Position numbers and translations under genes: made by a program
The notes under the pieces: model-generated
Databases searched by the model: none
The model's input: the letters and a program-made list of their open reading frames with translations, nothing else
Told to the model about the DNA's origin: nothing
Assembly: GCA_013388845.1 (NCBI GenBank)
Contig: JACAEN010000042.1
Location: forward strand, 1-64,000
DNA: 64,000 nt
Direction of reading: 5' to 3'
Source of the DNA: Chloroflexota bacterium
GTDB taxonomy: Bacteria > Chloroflexota > Dehalococcoidia > GIF9 > AB-539-J10
Shown here: positions 46,401 to 53,133 of the stretch, piece after piece
Numbering within the stretch: the stretch's first letter is position 1
Layout of the letters: each line of letters starts with the position of its first letter

Positions 46401-46972
46401 ATGAGTAATTCGTCAATGGCTTGCTTGGGCTTGGCTTTCTTGCCTGAGTGGACCTCATATAGATCGGAGAGGAAGCGCTCCAGCCCAGAAATGATGCTAT
46501 TCTTATATCTTGGTTCCTCTATGAGGTCTAAATTCTCAATTTGGGAAAGGAAATATTTATCCTGGATTTGTTCCTCTAAAGGTCTTAGGCTATTGACCCT
46601 CTCGGTATCAAACCAAATGAGATGTTGGAAATTGGAAGTGGCAAAGTATTTAGCCCCCCTCTTGGTAGCTTTCTTCCTCGCTGGCTCTTTGAGTTCGTCC
46701 TCGTCAAAGGGGTCAAAGTAAGGCTGTTTTGTCTCAATAACGCAGATGACATTCTCACTGGCGGGACTTTCAAACAGGATTATATCCACCCGTTTTCTAT
46801 CACCTTCTTGCGTTGTTTCCACCTCAGCTTGACCCAAAGGCAAATTTTTATCCTTGATGACGTCGTTCATCCACTCAGCAACCTTGGCAGCACAAGTCCA
46901 CTCTGTCTTATGAATAGCGGTGCCGAACGGACTGGGGATTCGCCTTTTAGCACTAAGCTTGGACTTCTTCAC
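43484..46972 (-). CDS. Type IIG-like restriction-modification enzyme (Eco57I family)
   Basis: The 1162-residue single chain has an N-terminal PD-(D/E)xK-like nuclease region (RVDIILFE near residue 57 and CVIETKQ near 77). A helical connector follows. The adenine methyltransferase has DPACGAGTFLVRAYE near 388-402 as the SAM motif, preceded by LGQYFTNPDVVD, and VVGNPPYTRQEE near 492-503 as the catalytic NPPY. A target-recognition-type C-terminal half begins near 690 (AEVRRGFTTGANEFFYL) with PGGGGGPLDLDVWMVEDI near 870. It probably cuts unmodified DNA and protects host DNA by adenine methylation at the same site. It overlaps the small RadC-like gene by 20 bases. Confidence 0.88.
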   Translation of the reverse strand: MKKSKLSAKRRIPSPFGTAIHKTEWTCAAKVAEWMNDVIKDKNLPLGQAEVETTQEGDRKRVDIILFESPASENVICVIETKQPYFDPFDEDELKEPARKKATKRGAKYFATSNFQHLIWFDTERVNSLRPLEEQIQDKYFLSQIENLDLIEEPRYKNSIISGLERFLSDLYEVHSGKKAKPKQAIDELLIYRLQDKIRRLSRYYTTIIDNRCHKDNTFAKELRKWFISQGWSFAWQSQDFDKAARQTAYLLVNKILFYNVLQAKRPYELDPLEVPASLTKGSILQSALQGYFNRVLKIDYETIYTTDFIDTIAFPDEEGVVKEIRELVDILRQYDFSTLGYDVIGRVFEGLIPQDERHNLGQYFTNPDVVDIILKFCLRHEDDKVLDPACGAGTFLVRAYEHKKLMSQRLKHEQILETLWGNDIAKFPAHLSTINLAIQDLSVDKNYPNILQKDFFNLLSTEGGFELPDEWRRARAKTLGVKEREVTYPRWFHCVVGNPPYTRQEEMPEIAPEVKEYKEGLIDKALKGIKGRKIAEISKRAGIHAYFFVHGTKFLQDGGRFGFIVSNSWLDVDYGKGLQEFFLHNYKIIAIIESKVERWFEEADINTCIVILEKCKDRKERDENSVRFVYLFKPLSYFIPPAQDMWQAQVERLKEIDKLIKTIMAHSEFYQNEELRIFPKSQKELWEEGFDKECGKYVGAKWGKYLRAPEIFFKILERGKGKLVPLKEIAEVRRGFTTGANEFFYLTEEEIKRRGIEREFWMHQDEKGNWIPNYVIKSPRECKSIAVKPKDLKYRVLVIHKDRKDLKGTSVLKYIREGESKGYHLRPTCASRERWYDLGEGIANFVGFPERFRERFFVLLNQFEYYLNKSFYGISIKNRAVAKGICAQLNSTVSALFAELCGRQPGGGGGPLDLDVWMVEDIRIYDPSKLTERQMKELKEASENISKVKIAPIFSELGASVTEEVSLDKVKPDRRELDKIVMGEILGLTDEEQIEVYRAVVDLVKSRIERAKSLGKRRKTKEGIDIDLLVKTVMDKLGDDTLGKFYREKILSHKSLRSRSLPKVSGEVKLEQELFGWRLSSGREHIDCGSETEARYLKVWLEAGLDSVKTPKDEAYLEEIVPELESLKRKIDEVFEDYLGSILDLKLRQRLLHQLWQEVVK

Positions 46973-47267
46973 GGTCTTTTAACACCTCGTTTACGATTCG
47001 TCGGGCGATTTCGAAGGCGGCCGCGATACGGATAATCTTGGTATCGCCAAGCCCTTTTATATCCAAGAGCTTTTCTAAAGGCTGGTTAGCCATGCCCTTA
47101 AAGCCGCCAAACCTTTGCAAAATCTCCTCGGCAATCCTTTCCGCTGGCTTGCCTTTAATCCCCGGAGCAACGAGGATGGACAGAAGCTCGGCATCGGTCA
47201 ACGCTTCCGCACCAAGCTCTCTGAGCTTGCCACCGGGGTGCTGCCATTTTTGTGGCTTGCTATTCAT
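46953..47267 (-). CDS. Stand-alone RadC N-terminal (UPF0758 HhH) domain protein
   Basis: At 104 residues it aligns by eye with residues 10-95 of the full RadC at 11752-12441. It has PGGKLRELGAEALTDAELLSILVAPGIKG, then KGMANQPLEKLLDIKGLGDTKIIRIAAAFE with the helix-hairpin-helix GLGDTK. The JAB metal-binding half is absent. There is no sign of a decayed 3' part: the stop lies inside the start of the restriction-modification gene, as a 20-base overlap. This suggests a selected small partner, perhaps a DNA-binding one, rather than a broken radC. Confidence 0.85.
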   Translation of the reverse strand: MNSKPQKWQHPGGKLRELGAEALTDAELLSILVAPGIKGKPAERIAEEILQRFGGFKGMANQPLEKLLDIKGLGDTKIIRIAAAFEIARRIVNEVLKDREEVQA

Positions 47268-47416
47268 GTTTCCACTCTTTCAGTGAAACGCGCTGTAATA
47301 AAGGCACAGCTAAACCTGAGTATATTTTACCATCATATAGAGATGTTTATCTCTAACAAGGGTTGCACTATAAGAACGTGTTCTTAAGCTCCGAGGCTGT
47401 CCCCGAAGGGGGAACT

Positions 47417-47516
47417 CTAAATCCTAAGCACCAAGTCCCAAATGCCGATTTCGTCCCGACAGTATCGCGACAACAGCGAAATTCAAAAATCAAATGACAA
47501 CCCAAAACACAGAAAA
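47417..47516. repeat. AT-rich dispersed repeat
   Basis: aaatcctaagcaccaagtcc and attcaaaaatcaaatgacaa are relatives of the arrays at 7195-7345, 10141-10215 and 48803-48900. No gene is visible in 47268-47627. Confidence 0.5.
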
Positions 47517-47569
47517 TGTAGTGCGAGGCTTTAGCCTCGTGCTGCACGACCTTAAAAGGTCGCACTACA
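47517..47569. repeat. 53-bp double-hairpin element with inverted termini
   Basis: Perfect 10-bp terminal inverted repeats (tgtagtgcga and tcgcactaca) enclose two hairpins, cgaggc-ttta-gcctcg and cgacct-taaa-aggtcg. The form is like a tiny MITE or a REP-type element that could fold as a cruciform. Confidence 0.7.
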
Positions 47570-47590
47570 ATCGTGTTTAAAATTTTGCCA

Positions 47591-47629
47591 CAGAGATTGC
47601 CACGCACCTTTCAGGTGCTCGCAATGACT
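47591..47629. repeat. Palindromic repeat unit at 3' end of mtnA
   Basis: agattgccacgcacctttca followed by ggtgctcgcaatgac is a member of the same family as 131-205, with a different central loop. It touches the mtnA stop codon. Confidence 0.6.
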
Positions 47630-48674
47630 ACGAAGAGCCAGAGCCCATCTCTTTTAGCCCTTTTTTGTAAGGTTCCTTTATTATGCCCTTCTCGGTGATT
47701 ATGGCGGTTATATAACTATGGGGAGTGACATCGAAGGCAGGGTTGGCGGCTCTTACGCCTTCGGGAGCAATGGGCACTCCCTGGATATGAGTCACCTCCT
47801 CAGGGCTGCGCTCTTCGATGGGGATTTTGTCTCCTGAGCTTAAGGAAAGGTCAATAGTGCTGGTGGGAGCAGCGATATAAAAGGGGATTTTATTTTCTTT
47901 AGCCAGCACTGCCAGAGTATAAGTGCCAATTTTATTGGCAACATCGCCATTGGCAGCAATCCTGTCGGCGCCCACAATGACACAGTCTATCTTCCTTTGC
48001 TGCATAAAATAGCCAGCCATGGAATCGGTAATCAAAGTCACCGGGATACCCTCTCGCTTCAGTTCCCAGGTAGTGAGTCGGGCTCCTTGGAGAAGGGGAC
48101 GAGTTTCTGTGACAAACACGCTCAGCTTCTTTCCCTGTTCCTTAGCGGCTTTGATTATACCCAGGGCAGTGCCATAGCCGGCGGTAGCTAAAGGACCAGT
48201 GTTACAGTGAGTAAGCACAGTGAAACCATCCCTGATAAACTCAGCTCCGAGCTGGCTGAGCTTCTTGGTGGCGGTTAATTCTTCCTGATGAATCCGCTTG
48301 GCTTCATTGATAAGCGACCTTTTCATTTCCGCAATGCTACCTCCCCGGGCAGCTTTCTCCATTCTCTTGATAGCCTGAAAAAGGTTGACCGCAGTAGGTC
48401 GGGAGGCAGCAAAGGTTTGCAGGACCCGATTCAATTGGACGAGAAACTCATCCTTGCTGGCTGTTTCGATACCTGATGCCCCCAGAGCTATGCCGTAGGC
48501 AGCAGCCACCCCGACGGCTGGTGCCCCGCGAACCTTCATTTCCTTAATGGCCAGAGCTACATCGTGGTAATTATCCAAGTTGACGAAGATTTGTTCCCAA
48601 GGAAGCTTGCTCTGGTCCAGTATCCTTAGCTTGCCATCAAGCCATTCTATCGCTGTAGGTATTCCCGATTGCAT
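47628..48674 (-). CDS. mtnA: S-methyl-5-thioribose-1-phosphate isomerase
   Basis: A 348-residue enzyme of methionine salvage that isomerises methylthioribose 1-phosphate to the ribulose form. Motifs include RGAPAVGVAAAYGIALG near residues 50-66 and LTHCNTGPLATAGYGTALG near 155-173, with catalytic Cys. VGADRIAANGDVANKIGTYTLA near 236-257 carries the catalytic Asp. No other methionine-salvage gene is adjacent. The Shine-Dalgarno sequence is weak. Confidence 0.95.
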   Translation of the reverse strand: MQSGIPTAIEWLDGKLRILDQSKLPWEQIFVNLDNYHDVALAIKEMKVRGAPAVGVAAAYGIALGASGIETASKDEFLVQLNRVLQTFAASRPTAVNLFQAIKRMEKAARGGSIAEMKRSLINEAKRIHQEELTATKKLSQLGAEFIRDGFTVLTHCNTGPLATAGYGTALGIIKAAKEQGKKLSVFVTETRPLLQGARLTTWELKREGIPVTLITDSMAGYFMQQRKIDCVIVGADRIAANGDVANKIGTYTLAVLAKENKIPFYIAAPTSTIDLSLSSGDKIPIEERSPEEVTHIQGVPIAPEGVRAANPAFDVTPHSYITAIITEKGIIKEPYKKGLKEMGSGSS

Positions 48675-48751
48675 CAGGATTAGTATAATCTAAAGGCTCG
48701 AAATAAAGGAAGCTTTATCCTCGTTCGGTACCTTAGCAATACATCCTTTTC

Positions 48752-48900
48752 TGTCATTGCGAGGAGCCCCGATGAATCGGGGCGAGGAAGCAATCTCGGA
48801 AAGGAAAATCCTAAATCCCAAGCACCAAGTACCAATGCTCAAAACGTTTAGGATTTTGAATTTCGATATTCGAATTTGTTCGGATTTTGGAATTTGGAAC
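48752..48900. repeat. Repeat-filled divergent intergenic region
   Basis: A palindrome at 48752-48799 (tgtcattgcgaggagccccg, central gatgaatc loop, aagcaatctc) is followed at 48803-48900 by an inverted AT-rich array (atcctaaatcccaagcacca against gtttaggattttgaatttcg and ggattttggaatttgg). A partial palindrome (gattgcttcgtcccgacgag) is at 48911-48942. No gene is present in 48675-49042. Confidence 0.65.
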
Positions 48901-48957
48901 TTAGCCAATGGGATTGCTTCGTCCCGACGAGTCGGGGCTCAGGATGGTAAAATAAAC

Positions 48958-49007
48958 AACCTGACAGAACCAAGAAATTTGATAACCTGACAGAATAATG
49001 CTATCCT
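48958..49007 (+). promoter_or_regulatory. Promoter with tandem 12-bp direct repeats
   Basis: TTGATA at 48979-48984 and TATCCT at 49002-49007 have 17-base spacing. The 12-mer aacctgacagaa occurs at 48958-48969 and again at 48984-48995, the second copy within the promoter spacer. The spacing of 26 bases could suit a repressor operator. Confidence 0.5.
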
Positions 49008-49042
49008 TACTAATTTAAATTCACTTATCTAGGGAGGCAAAC

Positions 49043-50281
49043 ATGGCCAAGATTTATTTCATAGATGTTACTAATCGCGACGGCGTTCAAACTGCGCGCC
49101 TGGGTCTGTCCAAGCTGGAAAAGACCATGATAAATATCTACCTCAATGAAATGGGCATTTTTCAATCTGAATTTGGTTTTCCAACCACCAAACACGAACA
49201 GTATTATCTTCAGGCAAATCTGGAATTAGCTGACATGGGAGTCCTGCAACCCATCCGGTTAGGAGGGTGGATAAGGGCAATTGTTGAGGACGTGGAAAAA
49301 GCCTTCGAGCTTGTCCCCAACATCAAGCACCTTAATCTTTCTATCTCCACGTCAGACCAAATGATTCAAGGCAAATTTCTGGGCAAGAAGAGCCGGAAGG
49401 ATATCGTGAAAATGATGGTTGATGCTGTGGAAGCGGCTCGCGGTCATGGAGCCGAAAGCATAGGGGTAAATGCCGAGGATGCCTCGCGAACAGATACAGA
49501 TTTCTTAATTGAATTCGCCCTGGCAGCCAAGGAGCATGGAGCTGACCGCTTCAGATATTGCGATACCCTGGGCTATGACAACCCATTTACCATTTACGAG
49601 AGCGCCAAAACACTGGCGAAACATGTCGGAATGCCTATCGAGCTCCACTGTCATGGCGACTTAGGAATGGCTGTGGCTAATTCTCTGGCTGGGGCGAAGG
49701 GGGTTATAGACGGGGGGCAGGATGCTTACATCAACACCACAGTCAATGGGATTGGGGAAAGAGCTGGCAACGCCGACCTCATAGCCACAGCTCTAGCTGC
49801 CACCAAATCCAAAGGATTCGCAGGAAAATATCAACTGGCAACGCCCCTAGATTTAAAGAAGGCCTGGAAGATAAGCAGATTTGCCAGCTATGCTTTCAAA
49901 GTCCCCATTCCCATTAACCAGCCTGGCGTCGGAGCCAATGCCTTTGCCCACAGTTCTGGTATCCACGCCGATGGGGTATTGAAAGACCCCCAGAACTACG
50001 AGCTATACAGCTTCGATGAACTGGGTAGAGGTGAACCGGAGCTTGTGGAGACTGGCCGGGAGATATGTTCAGGAGAATACGGTGGGGTATCTGGCTTTAG
50101 ACATATAATGGGACGGATGGAGGTAACCTTTGACGACCCTAAGCAAGCTGAAGAGATTCTGGAATTGGTGAGATACGCTAACGTGGAAGCACAAAAACCA
50201 CTGGTTGAGGATGAACTACTCTTCATTGCCAAATGTCCCAAAATTGCCAAGAAACTCTTGACACTTATACCAGAAGAGTAA
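49043..50281 (+). CDS. Homocitrate/Re-citrate synthase-like enzyme (HMGL family)
   Basis: A 412-residue acyltransferase of the isopropylmalate/homocitrate synthase family. It joins acetyl-CoA to a 2-oxoacid. The metal and substrate motifs are VTNRDGVQTA near residues 9-18, ELHCHGDLGMAVANSLAG near 202-219 with the HxH pair, and NTTVNGIGERAGNADL near 234-249. No C-terminal LeuA-type regulatory domain is present. Related Dehalococcoides proteins annotated as homocitrate synthase act as Re-citrate synthase, so citrate synthesis is plausible. gggagg precedes the ATG. tRNA-Gly follows within 50 bases. Confidence 0.85.
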   Translation: MAKIYFIDVTNRDGVQTARLGLSKLEKTMINIYLNEMGIFQSEFGFPTTKHEQYYLQANLELADMGVLQPIRLGGWIRAIVEDVEKAFELVPNIKHLNLSISTSDQMIQGKFLGKKSRKDIVKMMVDAVEAARGHGAESIGVNAEDASRTDTDFLIEFALAAKEHGADRFRYCDTLGYDNPFTIYESAKTLAKHVGMPIELHCHGDLGMAVANSLAGAKGVIDGGQDAYINTTVNGIGERAGNADLIATALAATKSKGFAGKYQLATPLDLKKAWKISRFASYAFKVPIPINQPGVGANAFAHSSGIHADGVLKDPQNYELYSFDELGRGEPELVETGREICSGEYGGVSGFRHIMGRMEVTFDDPKQAEEILELVRYANVEAQKPLVEDELLFIAKCPKIAKKLLTLIPEE

Positions 50282-50288
50282 TCCATCC

Positions 50289-50318
50289 TTGACATCAGGG
50301 CTCCTTCCGTTCGATAAT
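50289..50318 (+). promoter_or_regulatory. Promoter of tRNA-Gly
   Basis: TTGACA at 50289-50294 and GATAAT at 50313-50318 are separated by 18 bases, eleven bases upstream of the tRNA. The -35 lies directly after the preceding stop codon. Confidence 0.65.
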
Positions 50319-50328
50319 ATAGTTAATT

Positions 50329-50400
50329 GCGGGTGTAACTCAGCGGTAGAGTGCTTGCTTCCCAAGCAAGACGTCGTGGGTTCGAATCCCATCACCCGCT
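50329..50400 (+). tRNA. tRNA-Gly (anticodon CCC)
   Basis: It has a 7-bp acceptor stem (gcgggtg with cacccgc), the anticodon stem cttgc/gcaag with loop ttcccaa, and the T-arm gtgggttcgaatcccat. The discriminator is T, and no CCA is encoded. Confidence 0.95.
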
Positions 50401-50438
50401 GTGGCGGGGCTGTAACCAGCAAAAATATGAATTAGAAA

Positions 50439-50714
50439 ATGAGGATAAAGCTAAATAATAGCCAATTGGCAGGGTTAGCACATCAACTTCCTTTCGAAGT
50501 GGTGGTAGAAGACCCGAGGGATGTCAAGGGCCTGCTGGAAATATTGGGCCATAATATGCCCTGGGATGATATGGGGCTTAATAAATTTGGCGATCCCCTC
50601 AAGAAGCCAACCAGGGTAACCTTCTCTGTGGAGGCAGTTGACGGGGGATTTGTCTGCGACATTCACCCGGCTTTCGCCCTCTACCTTTCTAATCTTTTGT
50701 CAGAAGAAAAATAG
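50439..50714 (+). CDS. 91-residue protein of unknown function between two tRNA genes
   Basis: The product begins MRIKLNNSQLAGLAHQLPFEVVVED and includes DVKGLLEILGHNMPWDDMGLNKFG near residues 28-51. It ends with a hydrophobic helix (HPAFALYLSNLLSEEK). I recognise no family. Composition is ordinary and there is no membrane segment. It could be co-transcribed with the tRNAs. Real coding is likely from the length and amino acid balance, but no function is offered. Confidence 0.65.
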   Translation: MRIKLNNSQLAGLAHQLPFEVVVEDPRDVKGLLEILGHNMPWDDMGLNKFGDPLKKPTRVTFSVEAVDGGFVCDIHPAFALYLSNLLSEEK

Positions 50715-50736
50715 GCTGCCCTAGTTCACAAAGTAT

Positions 50737-50809
50737 GGGCCGTTAGCTCAGCTGGTAGAGCACCTGACTTTTAATCAGGGTGTCACAGGTTCGAATCCTG
50801 TACGGCTCA
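50737..50809 (+). tRNA. tRNA-Lys (anticodon TTT)
   Basis: The acceptor stem gggccgt pairs with acggctc (one G-U pair). The D-arm is gctcagctggtagagc, and the anticodon stem cctga/tcagg has loop cttttaa. The T-arm is cacaggttcgaatcctgt. No CCA is encoded. Confidence 0.95.
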
Positions 50810-50977
50810 CTCTCTGTTTCTTGTCTGTCATGCTGACATTTTTGCTAGCGAACTTTTCACCACCAATGAATGCCAAAAGCTACTTATCGGTATAAATCAC
50901 AGCTAACCAGCCTCCTTTTGTGAAGCAAAGAACCATAAATGTTTCGGTAGAAAGGGCATCATGGTAAAATTAGTTAT

Positions 50978-51955
50978 ATGCCAGCGAATCTACCGCCACA
51001 GTATTTTGAGGCTGAGAAGAGATACAGGGCAGCCAGGGAGCCCGAGGAAAAGATTGCGGCTCTGGAAGAAATGCTGGCCATTATGCCCCACCACAAGGGC
51101 ACCGATAAGCTCCATGCCGTGCTAAGACAGAGGATTGCCAAGTTTTCCCAGGAGGCAGAAAGAAAATTTGCCACAGCCCGAAGAGCAGGCTTCTATATCA
51201 AGCGGGAGGGCGCCGGGCAGGTAATGTTAGTAGGGCTAGCCAATACCGGGAAATCACAGCTATTAGCGGCGGTAACCGAGGCCATCCCTGAGATAGCCGA
51301 ATATCCTTTCACCACCAAGACCCTGATTCCAGGGATGATGAAGTTTGAAGATGTCCAGATACAACTGGTGGATACGCCACCCATCGGGCACAAAGAAGTG
51401 AAAGTACTGCTAGCCAACACTCTGAGAAACGCCGACCTCATTGCTATTGTGATAGATTTATCCCGGGAGCCAATAAGCCAGGTAGAGTCAACCCTGCAAT
51501 GGCTAAGAGAAGCCAGAATAGAGCCCTTAGATGGCAATACGCAAATAACCCCGGGAAGCTATCCCAGGAGGATGTTGCTCGTGGGGAACAAGAATGACCT
51601 GGCAGGTTCCAACGAGAATTGGGAGCGCCTGCGTTCACAATATGCTCACCTATTTCCCTTGGTTTCTATCTCAGCTCGGGAAGGTCGTGGTCTGGAGGAA
51701 TTCAAAAGAGCAGTTTATCAAGGCTTGAATATCATCCGGGTCTATACCAAGACCCCTGGCAGCAAGGCTGACCTGACTGACCCCATGATACTGAAGAAGG
51801 GCAGCACGGTCGGAGAAGCCGCTGAGAGCCTCCACAAGGACTTCTATCAAAATTTGAAGTATGCCGTCGTCTGGGGCTCAGGAAAGTATGATGGGCAGAG
51901 AGTTAGCAAGGGACATATCCTTCAGGATGGGGACATAGTCGAGTTTCATATCTAG
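50978..51955 (+). CDS. DRG/Obg-like GTPase with TGS domain
   Basis: A 325-residue P-loop GTPase. An N-terminal helical arm (residues 1-75) is followed by G1 GLANTGKSQ near 84-92, the Obg-type YPFTTKTLIPG near 109-119 (G2), G3 DTPPIG near 131-136 and G4 GNKNDLAG. A TGS domain near the C-terminus contains GSTVGEAAESLHKDF and SKGHILQDGDIVEFHI. It resembles archaeal/eukaryotic DRG proteins, which act on ribosomes. It stands immediately downstream of the tRNA-Lys gene. Confidence 0.88.
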   Translation: MPANLPPQYFEAEKRYRAAREPEEKIAALEEMLAIMPHHKGTDKLHAVLRQRIAKFSQEAERKFATARRAGFYIKREGAGQVMLVGLANTGKSQLLAAVTEAIPEIAEYPFTTKTLIPGMMKFEDVQIQLVDTPPIGHKEVKVLLANTLRNADLIAIVIDLSREPISQVESTLQWLREARIEPLDGNTQITPGSYPRRMLLVGNKNDLAGSNENWERLRSQYAHLFPLVSISAREGRGLEEFKRAVYQGLNIIRVYTKTPGSKADLTDPMILKKGSTVGEAAESLHKDFYQNLKYAVVWGSGKYDGQRVSKGHILQDGDIVEFHI

Positions 51956-51957
51956 AC

Positions 51958-52902
51958 TCACGCGGGGCAGATCGCAAGCTGCCACAGCTTTTGTGCGAGG
52001 GACTCAATGTAATCCTTGTTTTCCAGCTTTGCCAGCCACTCTGGCGGAATAGCGTCTATACCCAGATATGCCCCGGAAATAGCCCCGGCCATAGCCGCTA
52101 TAGTATCAGTATCGCCACCCAAGCTTATAGCGTAAATCACGGCATCTTTGTAGGATTGAGGCTGCCTCAGGAAGCAATAGATAGCTGTAGGCACTGACCT
52201 TGGTGCTTCTATACCATTTCCCAGCACAGCGATTACCTTCGCCTTATCTTGCTCGCCGAGCAACTCTTTTATTTGGGCTAATTTTTCCTGGTATAACTGG
52301 TTCGGGATGAAATTCTGAAGTTTGGAGAGAAAAGCCTCCTTGTCAATATCTTCGTCTGAAGGCGTGTTGACAGCCAGGGCTACAGCGCAAGCCTGGAGCG
52401 AGGCTCCCTCCCTGGCCAATTCATGAGAATGAGTTATGGAGCTTGACTGGTAAGCGATTTCCCTGAGCTTCTCCAGGTCACGGGAATATAGAAGTCCGAC
52501 TGGCGCTACCCTCATGGCTGAGCCATTCCCAAAAGAGCCACCCCGGTACAGTCTATTTGCGGCGCTATACCATGCCTCGCCATCCTTTATCATCCGAAAA
52601 ATTCTGGGAGGGCCTGGCCCGTAACCACGCCACGGCTCAGCGTCATAATTTTTTATGAAGGTTTGTGCCATGTGTTCGCCATCAAAGCCCTTGCTTTCTA
52701 TCAAGGATTCGGCAACACCAATGGTCATGTGAGTATCATCAGTGTAAATTAGCTGCTCCAGCCTCTCAGCAAGGAAAACGATATCCTCGCTTCGAGACAT
52801 TCTCCTCCCTTCCCACCTGGCGCCCAGGGCATCGCCGATTGCCGCCCCTAACAGACATCCCAGGAATTTCAGCCTTAGTTTTTCTTTCTGCACGTCCTGC
52901 AT
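51958..52902 (-). CDS. ADP-ribosylglycohydrolase family protein
   Basis: A 314-residue DraG-like enzyme, which removes ADP-ribose from proteins or nucleic acid in known members. Metal-binding motifs are GAAIGDALGARWEG near residues 19-32, YTDDTHMTIG near 53-62 and SLGGDTDTIAAMAGAISGAYLG near 263-284. No ADP-ribosyltransferase gene or nitrogenase gene is adjacent, so the substrate is open. It converges with the TGS GTPase, leaving two bases between stops. Confidence 0.93.
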   Translation of the reverse strand: MQDVQKEKLRLKFLGCLLGAAIGDALGARWEGRRMSRSEDIVFLAERLEQLIYTDDTHMTIGVAESLIESKGFDGEHMAQTFIKNYDAEPWRGYGPGPPRIFRMIKDGEAWYSAANRLYRGGSFGNGSAMRVAPVGLLYSRDLEKLREIAYQSSSITHSHELAREGASLQACAVALAVNTPSDEDIDKEAFLSKLQNFIPNQLYQEKLAQIKELLGEQDKAKVIAVLGNGIEAPRSVPTAIYCFLRQPQSYKDAVIYAISLGGDTDTIAAMAGAISGAYLGIDAIPPEWLAKLENKDYIESLAQKLWQLAICPA

Positions 52903-53133
52903 CGCTCTATGCTACTTCGCACAGCCAGTCCGTAATTTTATAATTAATGGTGCTTCAAGATGAAGATGCTCAAGCACCAACTTCCCATAGTTGCAATTTT
53001 CCAGGCCCTTTATTATACTTAAAATGGTTATCAGTGTAGGTTATCACGTCTCAGTGAAAGCTCTTGTGAGCCCCTTCGCGAACGTTGGATGACCGAGACT
53101 CGAGCCAAGTATTATAAGAAAGGAGGTCATCCA

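Noticed and set aside
47368-47607. Minus-strand 79-codon frame downstream of mtnA
   Set aside because: It is built wholly from dispersed repeats, including the double-hairpin element.
48690-48908. Minus-strand 72-codon frame upstream of mtnA
   Set aside because: It is a translation of the AT-rich array and the palindrome; repeats of this type give open frames by chance.
53089-53133. N-terminal extension of the zinc-ribbon protein
   Set aside because: It encodes the ribosome site region itself; aaaggagg at 53119-53126 sets ATG 53134 as the start.
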